A stretch of 54,962 nt of DNA from Streptococcus sp. WM07 (GTDB lineage Bacteria; Bacillota; Bacilli; Lactobacillales; Streptococcaceae), in NCBI RefSeq assembly GCF_004570525.1, contig NZ_SPPZ01000003.1, forward strand, positions 1 through 54,962, in the 5' to 3' direction. The notes beneath the pieces are model-generated. The model ran no database searches and was not told the origin of the DNA. It saw nothing but the letters and a program-made list of their open reading frames with translations. This document shows positions 8,214 through 17,198 of this stretch, one piece after another. The first letter of the stretch is position 1, and every line of letters begins with the position of its first letter. A program made the position numbers and the translations under genes.

Positions 8214-8359
8214 TTGCTTCTCCTTTATTTGATTGCTTGAATTTGAAGACCGGATGAATAAACAAATTTGTTTTATCTTCATTATATCATAGGCTAGCTA
8301 GAGTTATTTTTGTAAAAAAATGTTAAAATGAAGGGAAATCTTGAAAAAAGGAGCTAAGC

Positions 8360-9514
8360 ATGCAGGAAAAAGAGCGAGGTTTTAACCTTTCCTGGTTTTT
8401 TAAGTGGTTTTTAGATAATAAAGCCATTACCGTCTTTTTAGTCTCTTTATTACTCTTTTTGAATATTTACCTCTTAACCAAAATTAGTTTTTTGTTTATA
8501 CCAATCCTGAATTTTCTTCAGGTTTTGGCCTTGCCATTGATCATGTCTGGCTTGATTTTTTATTTACTGAATCCCTTGGTTAATTTCTTGGAATCTCGTA
8601 AAATTCCCCGACTTTGGGCCATCGTTTTGGTCTTTGTTTTGATTTTAGCCTTGCTAGTATGGGGCGTTGCTGTTTTGATTCCCAATCTACGGAATCAGTT
8701 TTTGGCTTTTGTCCATAATTTTCCAGCGTATTTGGATCAAGCAGAAGTTGTGGTGAATGAATTGATTTCTCAGCCTATGTTTGAAGCTGCTAGACCACAG
8801 TTTATGGAACTTAATAATGAGATTTCCAATCGTTTGACGGAGTTTGTCAGTCAGTACTCACCACGGGCTGTTGATTGGGCTAGCAATTTCTTGTCAAGTG
8901 TATCTCAGTTCTTTGTGGCGATTTTGATTATGCCGTTCATTGTTTTTTATCTACTACGGGATGGTAAGGAACTGAATCTGTATTTAAGCACGTTTATGCC
9001 GACAAGATTCCGCCCAACTTTTAGCCGAATTATGGCGGATGTTAATAAGCAACTGGGCAATTATGTCCAAGGTCAAATTACGGTTGCTTTTATTGTGGCT
9101 ATTATGTTTATTATCTTTTTTAAATTGATTGGTCTCAACTATGCGGTAACACTAGGGGTTACTGCAGGGTTCTTGAATTTGATTCCGTATTTGGGAAGTT
9201 TTTTAGCGATGATTCCAGCCTTGATTTTGGGCTTGATTGCAGGCCCTACCATGTTGATTAAGGTTATTCTAGTTTTTATCATCGAGCAGACCATCGAAGG
9301 TCGCTTTGTTTCTCCCTTGATTTTGGGGAGTCAGCTTAATATCCATCCTTTGACCATTCTTTTTGTCCTTCTGACATCGGGAAGTATGTTTGGAGTTTGG
9401 GGTGTCTTCTTGGGAGTACCGGTCTACGCTTCTCTCAAGGTTATTGTTGAAGCATTTTTCACCTGGTATCAAGAGGTATCAGGACTGTATGAGGAGGAAA
9501 ACCATGAATCCTAG
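8360..9514 (+). CDS. AI-2E family transporter (PerM/UPF0118-type permease)
   Basis: Polytopic membrane protein of 384 residues. It has about eight hydrophobic segments, a large extracytoplasmic helical loop (roughly residues 100-185) and the conserved end segment GRFVSPLILGSQLNIHPLT followed by GVWGVFLGVPVYASLK. This is the AI-2E/PerM pattern. Family members are reported to export autoinducer-2 or exchange ions, and the substrate here is unknown. Start ATG at 8360 behind AAAAGGAG. Its 3' end overlaps the TPR gene by 11 bases, so the two form an operon. A TAAAAT box near 8324 may be the promoter. Confidence 0.82.
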   Translation: MQEKERGFNLSWFFKWFLDNKAITVFLVSLLLFLNIYLLTKISFLFIPILNFLQVLALPLIMSGLIFYLLNPLVNFLESRKIPRLWAIVLVFVLILALLVWGVAVLIPNLRNQFLAFVHNFPAYLDQAEVVVNELISQPMFEAARPQFMELNNEISNRLTEFVSQYSPRAVDWASNFLSSVSQFFVAILIMPFIVFYLLRDGKELNLYLSTFMPTRFRPTFSRIMADVNKQLGNYVQGQITVAFIVAIMFIIFFKLIGLNYAVTLGVTAGFLNLIPYLGSFLAMIPALILGLIAGPTMLIKVILVFIIEQTIEGRFVSPLILGSQLNIHPLTILFVLLTSGSMFGVWGVFLGVPVYASLKVIVEAFFTWYQEVSGLYEEENHES

Positions 9515-10739
9515 TCACATTCTCCTAGAGGCTTTAGAACATCAGGATTTAGAGGCAGCGCAAGCTGCCTTTCATCAACTTTTGCAGGAGTCCTCAGAGG
9601 AGGAACAGTTTGAAATGGCGCTGTATCTAGAGGAGATGGGATTTTATGATCAAGCTCAACTTCTTTATGAGCAAGTTAAAGAAGCCTATCCGGAAGCCTA
9701 TTTGAGTCTGGCCCAAATGGCTAGTCAGGAAGGTCAGACCGAGGAAGCTTTTGCTTATTTGGAAGAAATTCCAGAAACTAGTGACTGGTATTTAGCCAGT
9801 CTCTTAGTGAAAGCCGATCTCTACCAAGCTGAAGGCCTATCCGATGTAGCGCGTGAAAAGTTGATGGAGGCCCAATCTCTTAGCACAGACCCGATTATCG
9901 TGTTCGGGATCGCGGAATTAGAGTTTGAGTTGGGGAATTACCAAGCTGCGATTCCGTCTTATGCCAGTTTGGACAATCGAGAAATCTATGCCTTAACGGG
10001 AATTTCAACCTATCAGCGGATTGCCCTTAGCTATGCCAGTCTTGGGAAGATGGAAGCGGCTATTGAATTTTTAGAAAAAGCTATTGAATTGGAATACGAT
10101 GATAAGAGTGTCCATGAATTGGCCCTTCTTTTGTTGGAGACAGGGCGTACGCAGCGTGCTTTGGATTATTTCCGTCAATTAGAGGCCTTATCGCCAGATA
10201 TGCTAGGCTTTGAATTAGGTTATGCAAGAGCTCTTAGAGAGGAACATCAGTTGGAACAAGCACTGCGCGTGACGGAGGCTGGTTTGAAGAAGAATCCTTT
10301 TGATGAGAGTCTGATGTTATTAGCCTCTCAGCTGGCTTATGAAGTCCACGATATGCAAGGGGCTAAGACCTACCTGTTAAAAGCTCTGGAAATTGCGGAG
10401 GATTTGGAGGAAGTCTATCTGCGCCTAAGCAATCTTTACCTTGAAGAAGAGAATTTCCAGGAATTGGTGGATCAGATTCCTAAGGATGTCGATTCTGTAC
10501 TGACTAAGTGGAATGTGGCCAAGGCTTTTCAATCCTTGGAAAAGGATGAGGAAGCTTTTGAACTTTACCAAAGTCTAAGGGGAGACTTGAGAGATAATCC
10601 AGAATTTTTGGAAGAGTATGCTTATCAATTACGCCAAATGGGGTATCGGGAGGAAGCTGTTGAAGTTGCCCAATCCTATCTAGCTCTAGTTCCTGATGAT
10701 TTGGCTATGCAGGAATTTTTGGATAGTTTAGATGATTAA
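9504..10739 (+). CDS. Tetratricopeptide-repeat protein
   Basis: Cytoplasmic all-helical protein of about 411 residues made of some ten TPR-like repeats (for example YQRIALSYASLGKMEAAIEF and DMQGAKTYLLKALEIAEDL). It is acidic and has no signal peptide. TPR arrays bind partner proteins; the partner is unknown. The ATG at 9504 follows GAGGAGGAAA inside the permease gene's end. The longer frame from 9390 lies wholly within that gene and is rejected. Translational coupling with the permease suggests joint expression. Similar proteins are widespread in streptococci and annotated only as TPR proteins. Confidence 0.82.
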   Translation: MNPSHILLEALEHQDLEAAQAAFHQLLQESSEEEQFEMALYLEEMGFYDQAQLLYEQVKEAYPEAYLSLAQMASQEGQTEEAFAYLEEIPETSDWYLASLLVKADLYQAEGLSDVAREKLMEAQSLSTDPIIVFGIAELEFELGNYQAAIPSYASLDNREIYALTGISTYQRIALSYASLGKMEAAIEFLEKAIELEYDDKSVHELALLLLETGRTQRALDYFRQLEALSPDMLGFELGYARALREEHQLEQALRVTEAGLKKNPFDESLMLLASQLAYEVHDMQGAKTYLLKALEIAEDLEEVYLRLSNLYLEEENFQELVDQIPKDVDSVLTKWNVAKAFQSLEKDEEAFELYQSLRGDLRDNPEFLEEYAYQLRQMGYREEAVEVAQSYLALVPDDLAMQEFLDSLDD

Positions 10740-10775
10740 AATATATTCAGGTTCCTAGCTTGGTCCTTGAAAGTA

Positions 10776-10784
10776 TGCTATAAT
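10776..10784 (+). promoter_or_regulatory. Extended -10 promoter of the glycosyltransferase-like gene
   Basis: TGCTATAAT (extended -10) about 30 bases before the start codon of the next gene. The -35 region is poor, which is usual for extended -10 promoters in streptococci. Confidence 0.6.
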
Positions 10785-10814
10785 CGAAATAATGTATTCT
10801 AACAAGGAGTAGTG

Positions 10815-11957
10815 ATGAATAAAGCCTTAATAGTGGTTGCGAAGGTCAACCAGATTCAAGAATTGGAGACTCTGCTGAAATCGGTTATTCTCCATAATCA
10901 AAATCTTCATTTTTATATCGCTCATAATGGAATTGCCAAACAATGGTTTGGTAAGATTCGAAAACGATTGGCGGGTCTATCTGTGGACTTGACTTCTGTT
11001 CGCTTGCCAGAGGAGTTAGCGGACACAGATAAGAGTCCTTTCCGCTATACCCTAGATTATCATGTAGAGGAAGAAAGTGTCTTGCTTCTATCACCAGATA
11101 TGGTTGTGACTGGAGATTTAGGTCCCGTTTTCCAGAAAGATTTGGGGAATATTCTATCGATTTCCAGTGTCCAGAATCAGAATGACCCTGAAACAGGAAC
11201 AGATGGTCGGGTTAAAGTGATTAGTCACCATGTTCCAAAATCTGTTAATTTAAAAACCTCCTTATCGGAGGAAAACATATCTAATAAAATGGATGTGTCT
11301 TTATTGATGAAGGGGAGAAAGCGCAAAGGATTTGAGAATCTCGAAGAGACTGAACTGGAAAAAGGACCGGTCTATCCGATTGTTATTCATTTTGATACTC
11401 CCTTCAAGCCGTGGTCTGAACTTCGTCGAGTTCCTTATCAAAATGTATGGTGGTACTATGCCAATCTCACGTGGGATGAGGTTATCTTAACCAGCCCATT
11501 CTTATTGGAGGCACAAGTCCAATCTCTTTCTAATTATGACTATGTCGGTTGGGTCTATACCTACTCTGATGAATTGCTTCATTTGGAGACCTTAGCTAGA
11601 GAACTACCGAATATTGGTTTTGTAGTGGCAGCACCAACTGAGGTGTCAGATTCCTTGATGAGTCTATTGGTCTATCCGAATATTACCTTGGTACCGGGTG
11701 TCAGTGAAGATAGTCTTTTGTACGAAGAAATTGTTCGAGAATCTGACTTCTACTTAGATATTAATGGCTACATGGAGGTTGGAAGTGTTGTCGCTGACAT
11801 GGCGGCAGCTGGAAAACCTATTTTAGCCTTTGAGGAAACGAAGCATGGGGATCATGGTCAAAAAGTCTTTTCACCTGATAACCTCTTCCTAATGATTGAG
11901 ACGATTCGTCATTTGGAGGTAGAGAATCTGTTATCCTCCATTGGAATTAGTAATTAA
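10815..11957 (+). CDS. Glycosyltransferase-like protein (GT8-type N-terminus, GT-B-like C-terminus)
   Basis: A 380-residue cytoplasmic protein with no signal peptide. The N-terminal part (about 1-220) resembles GT8-like enzymes: MNKALIVVAKVNQ, a central SPDMVVTGDLG segment where GT8 enzymes place their metal-binding DxD (here only SPDMVV), then VIHFDTPFKPW and VWWYYANLTWDE. The C-terminal part resembles the end of streptococcal GT-B-type glycosyltransferases of serine-rich glycoproteins (FYLDINGYMEVGSVVADMAAAGKPILAFEE). The altered DxD leaves activity uncertain. The ATG at 10815 is preferred to the GTG at 10812 on spacing to AAGGAG. Monocistronic, closed by a terminator. The acceptor is unknown. 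Confidence 0.62.
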   Translation: MNKALIVVAKVNQIQELETLLKSVILHNQNLHFYIAHNGIAKQWFGKIRKRLAGLSVDLTSVRLPEELADTDKSPFRYTLDYHVEEESVLLLSPDMVVTGDLGPVFQKDLGNILSISSVQNQNDPETGTDGRVKVISHHVPKSVNLKTSLSEENISNKMDVSLLMKGRKRKGFENLEETELEKGPVYPIVIHFDTPFKPWSELRRVPYQNVWWYYANLTWDEVILTSPFLLEAQVQSLSNYDYVGWVYTYSDELLHLETLARELPNIGFVVAAPTEVSDSLMSLLVYPNITLVPGVSEDSLLYEEIVRESDFYLDINGYMEVGSVVADMAAAGKPILAFEETKHGDHGQKVFSPDNLFLMIETIRHLEVENLLSSIGISN

Positions 11958-12012
11958 ATCAAACTAGAGCAAGATGCTTACAAAGCCTGATTTCCTAAAT
12001 GGCTTGCAAGAC

Positions 12013-12046
12013 AAAAAGGGTCGAGTATGTTTACTCGGCCCTTTTT
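12013..12046. terminator. Bidirectional intrinsic terminator
   Basis: AAAAAGGGTCGAGTA against TACTCGGCCCTTTTT (one wobble pair) with a short loop. It is shared by the converging glycosyltransferase-like gene and rqcH. Confidence 0.88.
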
Positions 12047-13728
12047 CAGTTTGATTGTTTTTGTGCAGCTTGGCGCATAGCTTCGATTTTGTCGGGATCA
12101 GGAGTGACCCGAAGGGTGGTTTGGCCAGTATAGGTGACAAAGCCTGGGCGCCCCCCTTTGGGTTTGTGGAGTTTCTTGATCGGTAGCATATCTACTTGGA
12201 TCAGGTTGGAGTGACGAGCCTTGGAATAGTAGGCTGCTAGTTCAGCAGCATCTGTTTTAATGGCGTCAGAAGGATTGGGATTATTGGTGATGACAACATG
12301 GCTACCAGGGATATCCTTAGCGTGGAACCAGAGTTGGTCTTTCTTAGCTAATTTAAAGGTTAGTTCATCATTTTGAAGGTTGTTCCGACCGACCAAAATC
12401 AGGGTTTCTTGATCGCTGGCTAAGTAAGCTTCTGGTTTTTGCCGGCGAGCTCGTTTATCTTGCCGGCTACGTTTGAAGAGACCAGCGGTTACCAGCTCTT
12501 CCCGAAGTTCGGGGATATCTTCAAGTCTTGCTTCGCCAAGTAAAAATTGAACTCCTTCTAGGTAATGAGCCCATTCCTGACTCTCTTCAATTTGCTGGTT
12601 GAGGTGGCGGATGGCCTCCTTAAATTTTTGGTAGCGCTTGAAGTAGCGTTGGGCATTTTGATTAGGGGTTAGCGCCTTGTCCAAGGCAATGGTGATGGGT
12701 TCATCTGTATAGTAGTTGTGTAAAATCACTTTGTCTTGATCGTTGGGAACTTGGTTGAGATAGGTCGTCAAGAGTTCCCCTTTTTGGCGATAGGATTCTG
12801 CCTTGTCGGTGTCCGCTAGTTCCTTTTCTAACTTCTCCAGTTTATCTACTGTTTTTTTCAATTCCGAATCGACTCGACGAATGAGCTCTCCCGCCTGCTG
12901 TTGGACCCGATCTCTTTCTGCTTTTTCGGCAAAAAAGAAATCCAGAGTTTCAGATAAGGAGGGATAGGTCTGGTCTAAAGAGTCTGGAAAAGGAATTGGA
13001 GAGAAAGATTTGGTTGTCAAATGACCTTGACTGGGAGCTTGGAAAAATTGATGGAAAGCATTGAGGCGGCTGGAAGCATGCTTCTCTAAGTGAGTTTCCA
13101 GAGCTTGGGCGGTGTCTCGGCCTAATCCTTGAAAGTAACCTTGGAGGATCTTGGCTTTGAGGTCTGCTGTTTGTAAAAAGGCGAACAGTTTTTCTTCCTC
13201 AATGGTAAAGGGATTGGCCCGTTCATCTGCTGGGGGTTGAATAGCTTGTGCTCCTGGTAGGATGGTCCGATAAGAGTTCTGACCAAAACCTACATGTTTG
13301 ATGGCTTCTAAGATTTTATGCTGAGTCTGGTCAATTAATAAAATATTGCTGTGTTTCCCCATCAGTTCAACCTGCAAGACGGCCGATTGGCTGTCCCCGA
13401 TTTCATCTTTGTTTTGCGTTGTGATTCGGAGAACCCGGTCGTTTTCAACTTGTTCGATATCCTGAATAATGGCTCCCTGCAGGTATTTACGGAGTACCAT
13501 GATAAAGGTAGAAGGATTGCTTGGGTTTTCAAAAACTTGCTGGGTGAGTTGGATTCGGTTGAGTGTTGGGTGGACTGAGATTAGTAGTCGTTGGTTCTTG
13601 CCCTGAGACCGAATTTGGAGAAAGAGTTCTTGTGCAAAGGGTTGATTAATTTTTTGGATACGTCCGCCGATTAATTGAGACGCTAATTCTTGTCTCATAT
13701 GGTGGAGAAAAAAACCGTCAAAAGACAT
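12046..13728 (-). CDS. rqcH: RqcH / fibronectin-binding protein A (NFACT family; PavA-like)
   Basis: NFACT protein of 560 residues. RqcH binds 50S subunits carrying stalled nascent chains and adds C-terminal alanine tails. Streptococcal homologues (PavA, FbpA) were first named for fibronectin binding. The sequence shows an NFACT-N domain (1 to about 270) with Asp97-Arg98 in QVENDRVLRI, the pair essential for Ala tailing in B. subtilis RqcH. A charged coiled-coil middle (about 280-440) follows, then a C-terminal NFACT-R domain with DQLWFHAKDIPGSHVVI. No signal peptide or anchor is present, so a cytoplasmic main role is likely. Single gene on minus, ending in the shared terminator. Confidence 0.93.
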   Translation of the reverse strand: MSFDGFFLHHMRQELASQLIGGRIQKINQPFAQELFLQIRSQGKNQRLLISVHPTLNRIQLTQQVFENPSNPSTFIMVLRKYLQGAIIQDIEQVENDRVLRITTQNKDEIGDSQSAVLQVELMGKHSNILLIDQTQHKILEAIKHVGFGQNSYRTILPGAQAIQPPADERANPFTIEEEKLFAFLQTADLKAKILQGYFQGLGRDTAQALETHLEKHASSRLNAFHQFFQAPSQGHLTTKSFSPIPFPDSLDQTYPSLSETLDFFFAEKAERDRVQQQAGELIRRVDSELKKTVDKLEKLEKELADTDKAESYRQKGELLTTYLNQVPNDQDKVILHNYYTDEPITIALDKALTPNQNAQRYFKRYQKFKEAIRHLNQQIEESQEWAHYLEGVQFLLGEARLEDIPELREELVTAGLFKRSRQDKRARRQKPEAYLASDQETLILVGRNNLQNDELTFKLAKKDQLWFHAKDIPGSHVVITNNPNPSDAIKTDAAELAAYYSKARHSNLIQVDMLPIKKLHKPKGGRPGFVTYTGQTTLRVTPDPDKIEAMRQAAQKQSN

Positions 13729-13918
13729 GGGAACCTCCTTGATACTAGTCTTTAGATTATAGCAAAAAAAGCGCTAATAGAAAAAACTCTGACTTGACTT
13801 TTCCGTCTATCTTGCATAAACTGGGAGTAATTGTAAGGCAATTCATTTGAAATGCTGAAGTTCATGCTTTAGTTGAAATGTTGCGAGTATATTTTCATGT
13901 GGTAAGAAAGGGGAATCT

Positions 13919-14932
13919 ATGAAAAATAAAGCCTTATTAATGACTTTGTTGGCCTTTTTTGTACTCGTCGGAGTTGGAGTGAGTCAAGAACTAGGTTGGT
14001 TCTCCTTGACAAGCCAGAGTCAGGCTACCAAGGCAAAATTAGGAGTTCTTCAATTTGTTAGCCATCCGTCCTTGGACGAGATTTACCAAGGAATTCAAGC
14101 AGGATTGGAAGAAGAGGGATATGGGAAAGAGAAGTTGGACATCCAATTTCTCAATGGCCAAGCTGATCAGAGTAAGCTGACCTTGATGAGTCAACAATTG
14201 ATTGAAGGGGGGAATCAGGTCTTATTGGGAATTGCGACCCCAGCTGTCCAGTCTTTGGCTAATGCCAGTAAGGATTTACCTGTGATCATGGGTGCTGTTT
14301 CAGACCCTGTTGGGGCGAATTTGGTGAAGGATCCAGAACATCCAGGTGGCTTGATAACGGGAGTCTCGGATCAAAATCCAGCAGCTCAGCAGGTTACCTT
14401 GATTCAGACCTTAACCCCTACTGTAAAAAAAATAGGAGCCCTTTATTCCAGTGGAGAAGATAATTCCAAGTCACAAGTTGCGGAGTTTAAGGAAGCTGCT
14501 GAAAAAGCAGGTTTAGAAGTAGTTGAGCAGGCCGTTCCCTCTACCAATGAACTCAATCAAGCAGTCGGAGTTTTAACGGACAAGGTTGATGCCATCTGGG
14601 TTCCAATTGACAACACCATTGCCTCAGCCTTTTCAACGGTTGTCGCAGCAAATCAGTCAGCCAAATTGCCTCTCTATCCAAGCGCTGGGGCTATGGTTGA
14701 AGCTGGTGGACTGGCTTCTGTTGTGGTCGATCAATTTGAACTTGGGCGAGCTACTGGAAAAATGACCGCTCGTGTTCTCAAGGGAGAACAACCAGGTGCT
14801 ATTCCTGTTGAATTTTTTTCTCAAGGAAAATCCGTTCTTAATACGCAGGTAGCTAATGATCTTGGAATTCGTATTCCAGAGGATATCAAAAAGAATGCTC
14901 AGTTGGTGGTAACGAGTCAGACAGAGGAATAG
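13919..14932 (+). CDS. trpX: ABC transporter substrate-binding protein, TrpX/YtlA-like
   Basis: Secreted or lipid-free substrate-binding protein of the ABC_sub_bind family (337 aa). The N-terminus (MKNKALLMTLLAFFVLVGVGV) is a membrane-spanning signal without a lipobox Cys, so it may be anchored by an uncleaved helix. The core shows KLGVLQFVSHPSLDEIYQGI, IMGAVSDPVGANLV and ITGVSDQNP, typical of the family. In streptococci this protein forms a tryptophan/tyrosine-type importer with a LivH-like permease and an ATPase, usually in one operon. Here those two genes lie downstream but on the other strand. I looked for a T-box leader upstream and saw none. Confidence 0.8.
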   Translation: MKNKALLMTLLAFFVLVGVGVSQELGWFSLTSQSQATKAKLGVLQFVSHPSLDEIYQGIQAGLEEEGYGKEKLDIQFLNGQADQSKLTLMSQQLIEGGNQVLLGIATPAVQSLANASKDLPVIMGAVSDPVGANLVKDPEHPGGLITGVSDQNPAAQQVTLIQTLTPTVKKIGALYSSGEDNSKSQVAEFKEAAEKAGLEVVEQAVPSTNELNQAVGVLTDKVDAIWVPIDNTIASAFSTVVAANQSAKLPLYPSAGAMVEAGGLASVVVDQFELGRATGKMTARVLKGEQPGAIPVEFFSQGKSVLNTQVANDLGIRIPEDIKKNAQLVVTSQTEE

Positions 14933-15058
14933 AGCTTTTATCAAAGGGAGTGGGAAATGCGAGCGAATGTCGTTCGCTTTGTAGATTCGATGTTGCACAG
15001 TCTGAGATTGTTTTGCTGTTTGACTTGATTAGCCACTGTATCAAAGAATTTTCACGTT

Positions 15059-15089
15059 AGAGGCTGGTATTTAATCCAGCCTCTTTTTT
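15059..15089 (+). terminator. Intrinsic terminator after trpX
   Basis: AGAGGCTGG (15059-15067), 8-base loop, CCAGCCTCT (15076-15084), then a T-run. It points in the plus direction, 127 bases after the trpX stop. Confidence 0.85.
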
Positions 15090-15101
15090 ACACACAAAAA
15101 A

Positions 15102-15126
15102 CGACCTGTCATGGTACGACGGGTCG
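15102..15126. other. Nine-base-pair hairpin of unknown role
   Basis: CGACCTGTC (15102-15110) pairs with GACGGGTCG (15118-15126) using one wobble pair, flanked by A-runs on the left and TTTT on the right. It could be a second terminator for either strand. Confidence 0.5.
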
Positions 15127-15265
15127 AGTTTTCTGAGATCTACCTGTTACCCAAGGTTAATAGCATTGGGAAATTTAGATGATTTCTGACCTATGTCCTT
15201 CTTTTTAGGGAAGTAAGTTATAAATAGACACAGGTAGAGAGGTGGGATAACAGGAAATATCAGGT

Positions 15266-15320
15266 TAGCTATTATTGAAAGCGACACTTGTTCATCAGAG
15301 TGTTACTTTTCAATAAGCTA
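15266..15320. repeat. Imperfect 55-bp inverted repeat
   Basis: TAGCTATTATTGAAAGCGACACT against AGTGTTACTTTTCAATAAGCTA in two matching blocks (outer AGCT and TTGAAA/TTTTCAA, inner ACACT/AGTGT) with a 10-base loop. No T-run, so probably not a simple terminator. It lies 55 bases past the end of the ATPase gene. Confidence 0.55.
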
Positions 15321-15374
15321 TATTCAGTATACTATATTTTCTGAAAACATACAATGATTTTAGGGGTGGTTTTC

Positions 15375-16133
15375 CTAATCAAAGAATTGATAGTAATCTT
15401 GAAGGCTTAGTTGAGCCTTTTCTTCCTGTGTTAAATCTTGGATAATTTGTCCATTTTTTAAAATAAGCAGGCGATTACCATAGTGGAGAGCATCTTCCAT
15501 ACTATGGGTAATCATAAGACTGGTTAATTTCATTTCCTCAACAAACTGCTGAGTCAACTTCATCAAGTCTTTACTGGTCTTAGGATCCAGAGCTGCCGTA
15601 TGCTCATCCAGCAGTAGAAGGTCTGGCTTTTTCAAGGTGGCCATTAGGAGGCTAAGGGCTTGACGTTGACCACCAGATAAACTTTGGATCTCGGTATCGA
15701 GGTGTTGGTCCAAACCATTTGGGATTTTTTTCAAGAGATCTTTGAAAAAATCAATTTTTTCCTTTAACTGACGGGGGGTGAGGTCCCGTTTCTCACCACG
15801 ATAATAGGCAAGTAACATATTTTCTGCCAGTGTCATTCGAGGAGCTGTTCCCATTTTTGGATCTTGGAAAACACGCGCAATAAAACGGGCTCTTTTTGCC
15901 GGTGACCAACTGGTGACATCTGTATCGTGTATGAGGATACGCCCACTAGTTAGGGGAAGAGTACCTGCAATGACATTGAAAAGGGTTGATTTACCAGCTC
16001 CATTTCCGCCTAAGACTGTGATGAAATCTCCATCATAGATGCTGAGTGAGACATGGTCTAGGATAACCCGTTTTTCCTCTAGCCCATTTTGAATGATCTT
16101 GGTAGCATCCTGTAGTTCAATGATTTTTTTCAT
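15375..16133 (-). CDS. trpZ: ABC transporter ATP-binding protein, TrpZ-like
   Basis: ATPase of the LivF/YtlC kind, powering the importer with the adjacent permease and probably the TrpX-like protein. The 252-residue sequence has Walker A GGNGAGKST, the signature LSGGQRQALSL, Walker B LLLLDEHTAALDP (EH in place of the usual EP, common in this subfamily) and the H-loop TSLMITHSMEDAL. It overlaps the permease by 4 bases (ATGA type). The operon order is permease then ATPase on the minus strand. Specificity is inferred from family practice. Confidence 0.85.
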   Translation of the reverse strand: MKKIIELQDATKIIQNGLEEKRVILDHVSLSIYDGDFITVLGGNGAGKSTLFNVIAGTLPLTSGRILIHDTDVTSWSPAKRARFIARVFQDPKMGTAPRMTLAENMLLAYYRGEKRDLTPRQLKEKIDFFKDLLKKIPNGLDQHLDTEIQSLSGGQRQALSLLMATLKKPDLLLLDEHTAALDPKTSKDLMKLTQQFVEEMKLTSLMITHSMEDALHYGNRLLILKNGQIIQDLTQEEKAQLSLQDYYQFFD

Positions 16134-16996
16134 GCGTTCAGTCGAACTCCTTTCAAAATGGATTTCCGAAGTTGAGGTACAATGAGGCAGAAAGCCAAAA
16201 TAAGGGCATTGTAGAGGCGAAGATAGTTTGTGTTAAATCCAAGAGATAGGACTACCCAAATAAGGATTTGGTAAATAACAGCTCCAAGTCCAATTGAAAT
16301 GAGTCGCTCCGGTAGGGTAACATTCTTGAAGAGTACCTCTCCAATGATAATGCTAGCTAGACCAATTACGATAATCCCGATTCCACGAGAAATATCAGCA
16401 TAACCTTCTTGTTGGGCAACTAAAGCTCCAGCTAGACCAATCATAGCATTGGACAGAATTAGCCCCATAACCTCCATTCGCGGAGTCTCGATACCAAAGC
16501 TCTGGGCCATGTCCGGATTGTCCCCTGTAGCAATAAAAGCTTGTCCCAGGCGGGTATTGAGAAAATAAATAATGGCAGCTAGCAGTAGGCTGAAAATCAA
16601 GAGTCCTAGTATCACATTGTTGATTCGATCCGTAAAAGGAAGCCAGGACTGAAGTAGGGATTGATTGAGCAGGCCTAAATTGGACCGTCCCATGACCATG
16701 AGCATGATGGAATGACAGGAGGTCATGACCAAAATTCCTGCCAAAATAATCGGAATCCGTCCCTTGGTATAGAGCATACCTGTGACAAAACCAGCCAAAG
16801 CCCCAGCTCCAGCGGCAGCTAAAGTGGCCCATAAAGGATTTACCCCCGCAGTAATCAGACTAACAGCTACCGCTCCTCCTAGTGGAAAGCTCCCCTCCGT
16901 TGTCATATCTGGAAATTTGAGAATCCGAAATGTGAGGTAGAGGCCCATTCCTAAAATGGCCCACAATAAGCCTTGTGAGATAACAGATAGAATCAT
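16130..16996 (-). CDS. trpY: ABC transporter permease, TrpY-like (LivH-type)
   Basis: Membrane permease of the branched-chain/aromatic amino acid type (BPD_transp_2 superfamily), about 288 residues with eight to nine hydrophobic segments. It contains FPDMTTEGSFPLGGAVAVSL and GLAGALVAQQEGYADISRGI, typical of the TrpY/YtlD group. I choose the ATG at 16996, with GGAG close upstream; a TTG at 17005 would add three residues and has poorer spacing. A TACAAT box preceded by TGG at 17028-17033 (minus) is the likely promoter. It is co-translated with the ATPase. Tryptophan or tyrosine is the probable substrate. Confidence 0.83.
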   Translation of the reverse strand: MILSVISQGLLWAILGMGLYLTFRILKFPDMTTEGSFPLGGAVAVSLITAGVNPLWATLAAAGAGALAGFVTGMLYTKGRIPIILAGILVMTSCHSIMLMVMGRSNLGLLNQSLLQSWLPFTDRINNVILGLLIFSLLLAAIIYFLNTRLGQAFIATGDNPDMAQSFGIETPRMEVMGLILSNAMIGLAGALVAQQEGYADISRGIGIIVIGLASIIIGEVLFKNVTLPERLISIGLGAVIYQILIWVVLSLGFNTNYLRLYNALILAFCLIVPQLRKSILKGVRLNA

Positions 16997-17129
16997 AGAC
17001 TCCAACCTTTCTTTTTAATCTGTTTCCATTGTACCAAAAAGAAGAGTCTTGAGGTGGATGGTCTGTCCAAATCCTATGTATTTCTGGAATGAGCGGGGGA
17101 AGGGAATAGAAAAAAAAGGCAAAATGTAG

Positions 17130-17135
17130 TATAAT
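17130..17135 (+). promoter_or_regulatory. -10 box of the rnjB-estA operon
   Basis: TATAAT (17130-17135) about 64 bases before the RNase J2 start, in a short AT-rich leader. The -35 is weak. Confidence 0.5.
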
Positions 17136-17198
17136 AGGGAGGTTCATCACAGGGTGAAATAACTATAATTTATGAAAAATTTATTTAAAGGAGGATGT

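Larger units (their letters stand above)
14933..15374. other. Intergenic region of 440 bp rich in hairpins, without a gene
   Basis: Between the converging trpX and trpZ-like genes. It holds a short hairpin (14962-14978, AGCGAA/TTCGCT), a terminator at 15059-15089, a 9-bp hairpin at 15102-15126, and a long imperfect inverted repeat at 15266-15320. The GGGAGTGGGAAA text near 14946 resembles degenerate repeat text seen between streptococcal genes. No ORF with a ribosome binding site is seen. It may be the scar of an inversion or a decayed mobile element. Confidence 0.5.

Noticed and set aside
9390..9503. Upstream extension of the TPR gene
   Set aside because: These codons overlap the permease gene fully; the ATG at 9504 has GAGGAGGAAA.
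13729..13918. T-box or other riboswitch before the TrpX-like gene
   Set aside because: I searched for the T-box core (AGGGTGGNACCGCG) and a terminator hairpin and found neither.
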